Shown here: positions 41,115 through 41,217 of the stretch, piece after piece
Layout of the letters: each line of letters begins with the position of its first letter
How positions within the stretch are numbered: position 1 is the first letter of the stretch
Origin: Acidimicrobiaceae bacterium
GTDB taxonomy: Bacteria; Actinomycetota; Acidimicrobiia; Acidimicrobiales; RAAP-2
NCBI GenBank assembly: GCA_003152015.1
Contig: PLZF01000112.1
Coordinates: 1 to 41,217 of the forward strand
DNA length: 41,217 nucleotides
Direction of reading: 5' to 3'
Made by a program: the position numbers and the translations under genes
Notes under the pieces: generated by a model
Seen by the model: the letters and a program-made list of their open reading frames with translations, nothing else
The model's database searches: none
What the model was told of the DNA's origin: nothing

Positions 41115-41217
41115 GTTTCGGGAAGTGTCCTGGTCGATCCGGTGGCGGCTGAGGCTTGACCGGATCGGCACCGGGCGGCACCCATTGCCACGTGCCGGGC
41201 CCGCCAGTGAGCTCGAA
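41107..41217 (-). CDS. 3' end of an unidentified gene (partial)
   Basis: The last 36 residues of a minus-strand protein whose start lies beyond the window: FELTGGPGTWQWVPPGADPV, then KPQPPPDRPGHFPKQE and a stop. The Trp- and Pro-rich composition is protein-like and the frame is open to the edge. I do not recognise the family. Confidence 0.5.
   Translation of the reverse strand, partial: FELTGGPGTWQWVPPGADPVKPQPPPDRPGHFPKQE

Overview
The window looks like chromosome from a high-GC actinobacterium. The indicators are a PimB-like GT4 mannosyltransferase, an F420-type LLM-class oxidoreductase, an Rv2717c-like nitrobindin, a DUF3054 protein, and many start codons preceded 6-7 nt upstream by TANNNT with no ribosome binding site (leaderless transcription). 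The gene mix fits Acidimicrobiia or a relative; this is inference, since no rRNA or tRNA is present to confirm it.

Layout. (1) 0-3.5 kb is an integrated-element remnant: excisionase, frameshifted tyrosine integrase, a small acidic protein, and a Fic protein behind a perfect 33-bp palindromic operator. (2) 3.6-10.3 kb is an insertion-sequence scrapyard: two halves of an IS66-type element in opposite orientations, a complete 1.2-kb rve-type IS, an ISL3 fragment and an rve transposase tail. Embedded in it are an intact acyl-CoA dehydrogenase, a YefM/RelE-type toxin-antitoxin pair between two 25-bp direct repeats, and an LldD-like lactate dehydrogenase. (3) 10.4-19.6 kb is a redox/heme island: type II sulfide:quinone oxidoreductase, a complete IS630-type element sitting exactly in the stop codon of a protoporphyrinogen/coproporphyrinogen oxidase gene, a radical SAM/SPASM protein of the heme-maturase-like group, heme A synthase, a flavodoxin, a broken NapH/NosR-like 4Fe-4S membrane protein, and an unusual Rrf2 regulator fused to an SRPBCC-like domain. 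(4) 19.6-30.1 kb mixes intact genes (PaaI thioesterase, nitrobindin, DUF3054, threonine ammonia-lyase, aldose epimerase, AlkA) with decaying ones (IS3 remnant, VOC, MarR, DinB with an in-frame TGA, serine hydrolase, GNAT, an 8-TM-type membrane protein with three frameshifts). (5) 30.1-41.2 kb is compact and intact: alpha/beta hydrolase, a YdbS/YdbT PH-domain pair, acyl-CoA synthetase, 2-hydroxyacid dehydrogenase, a small Cys4 protein, QueG, PimB-like transferase, SRPBCC, LLM oxidoreductase, AlaC-like aminotransferase, and the 3' end of another gene.

How the genes may work together: LldD and SQR both feed electrons into the respiratory chain (LldD typically, SQR directly to quinone). CgoX plus the radical SAM protein could supply late heme-biosynthesis steps, and CtaA makes heme A for a terminal oxidase. 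An Fe-S-type Rrf2 sensor with its own palindrome could tune the set to oxygen, NO or redox state. This island, and the Rrf2-SRPBCC fusion in particular, is the best candidate in the window for an undescribed regulatory system. No CRISPR array, rRNA or tRNA was recognised.
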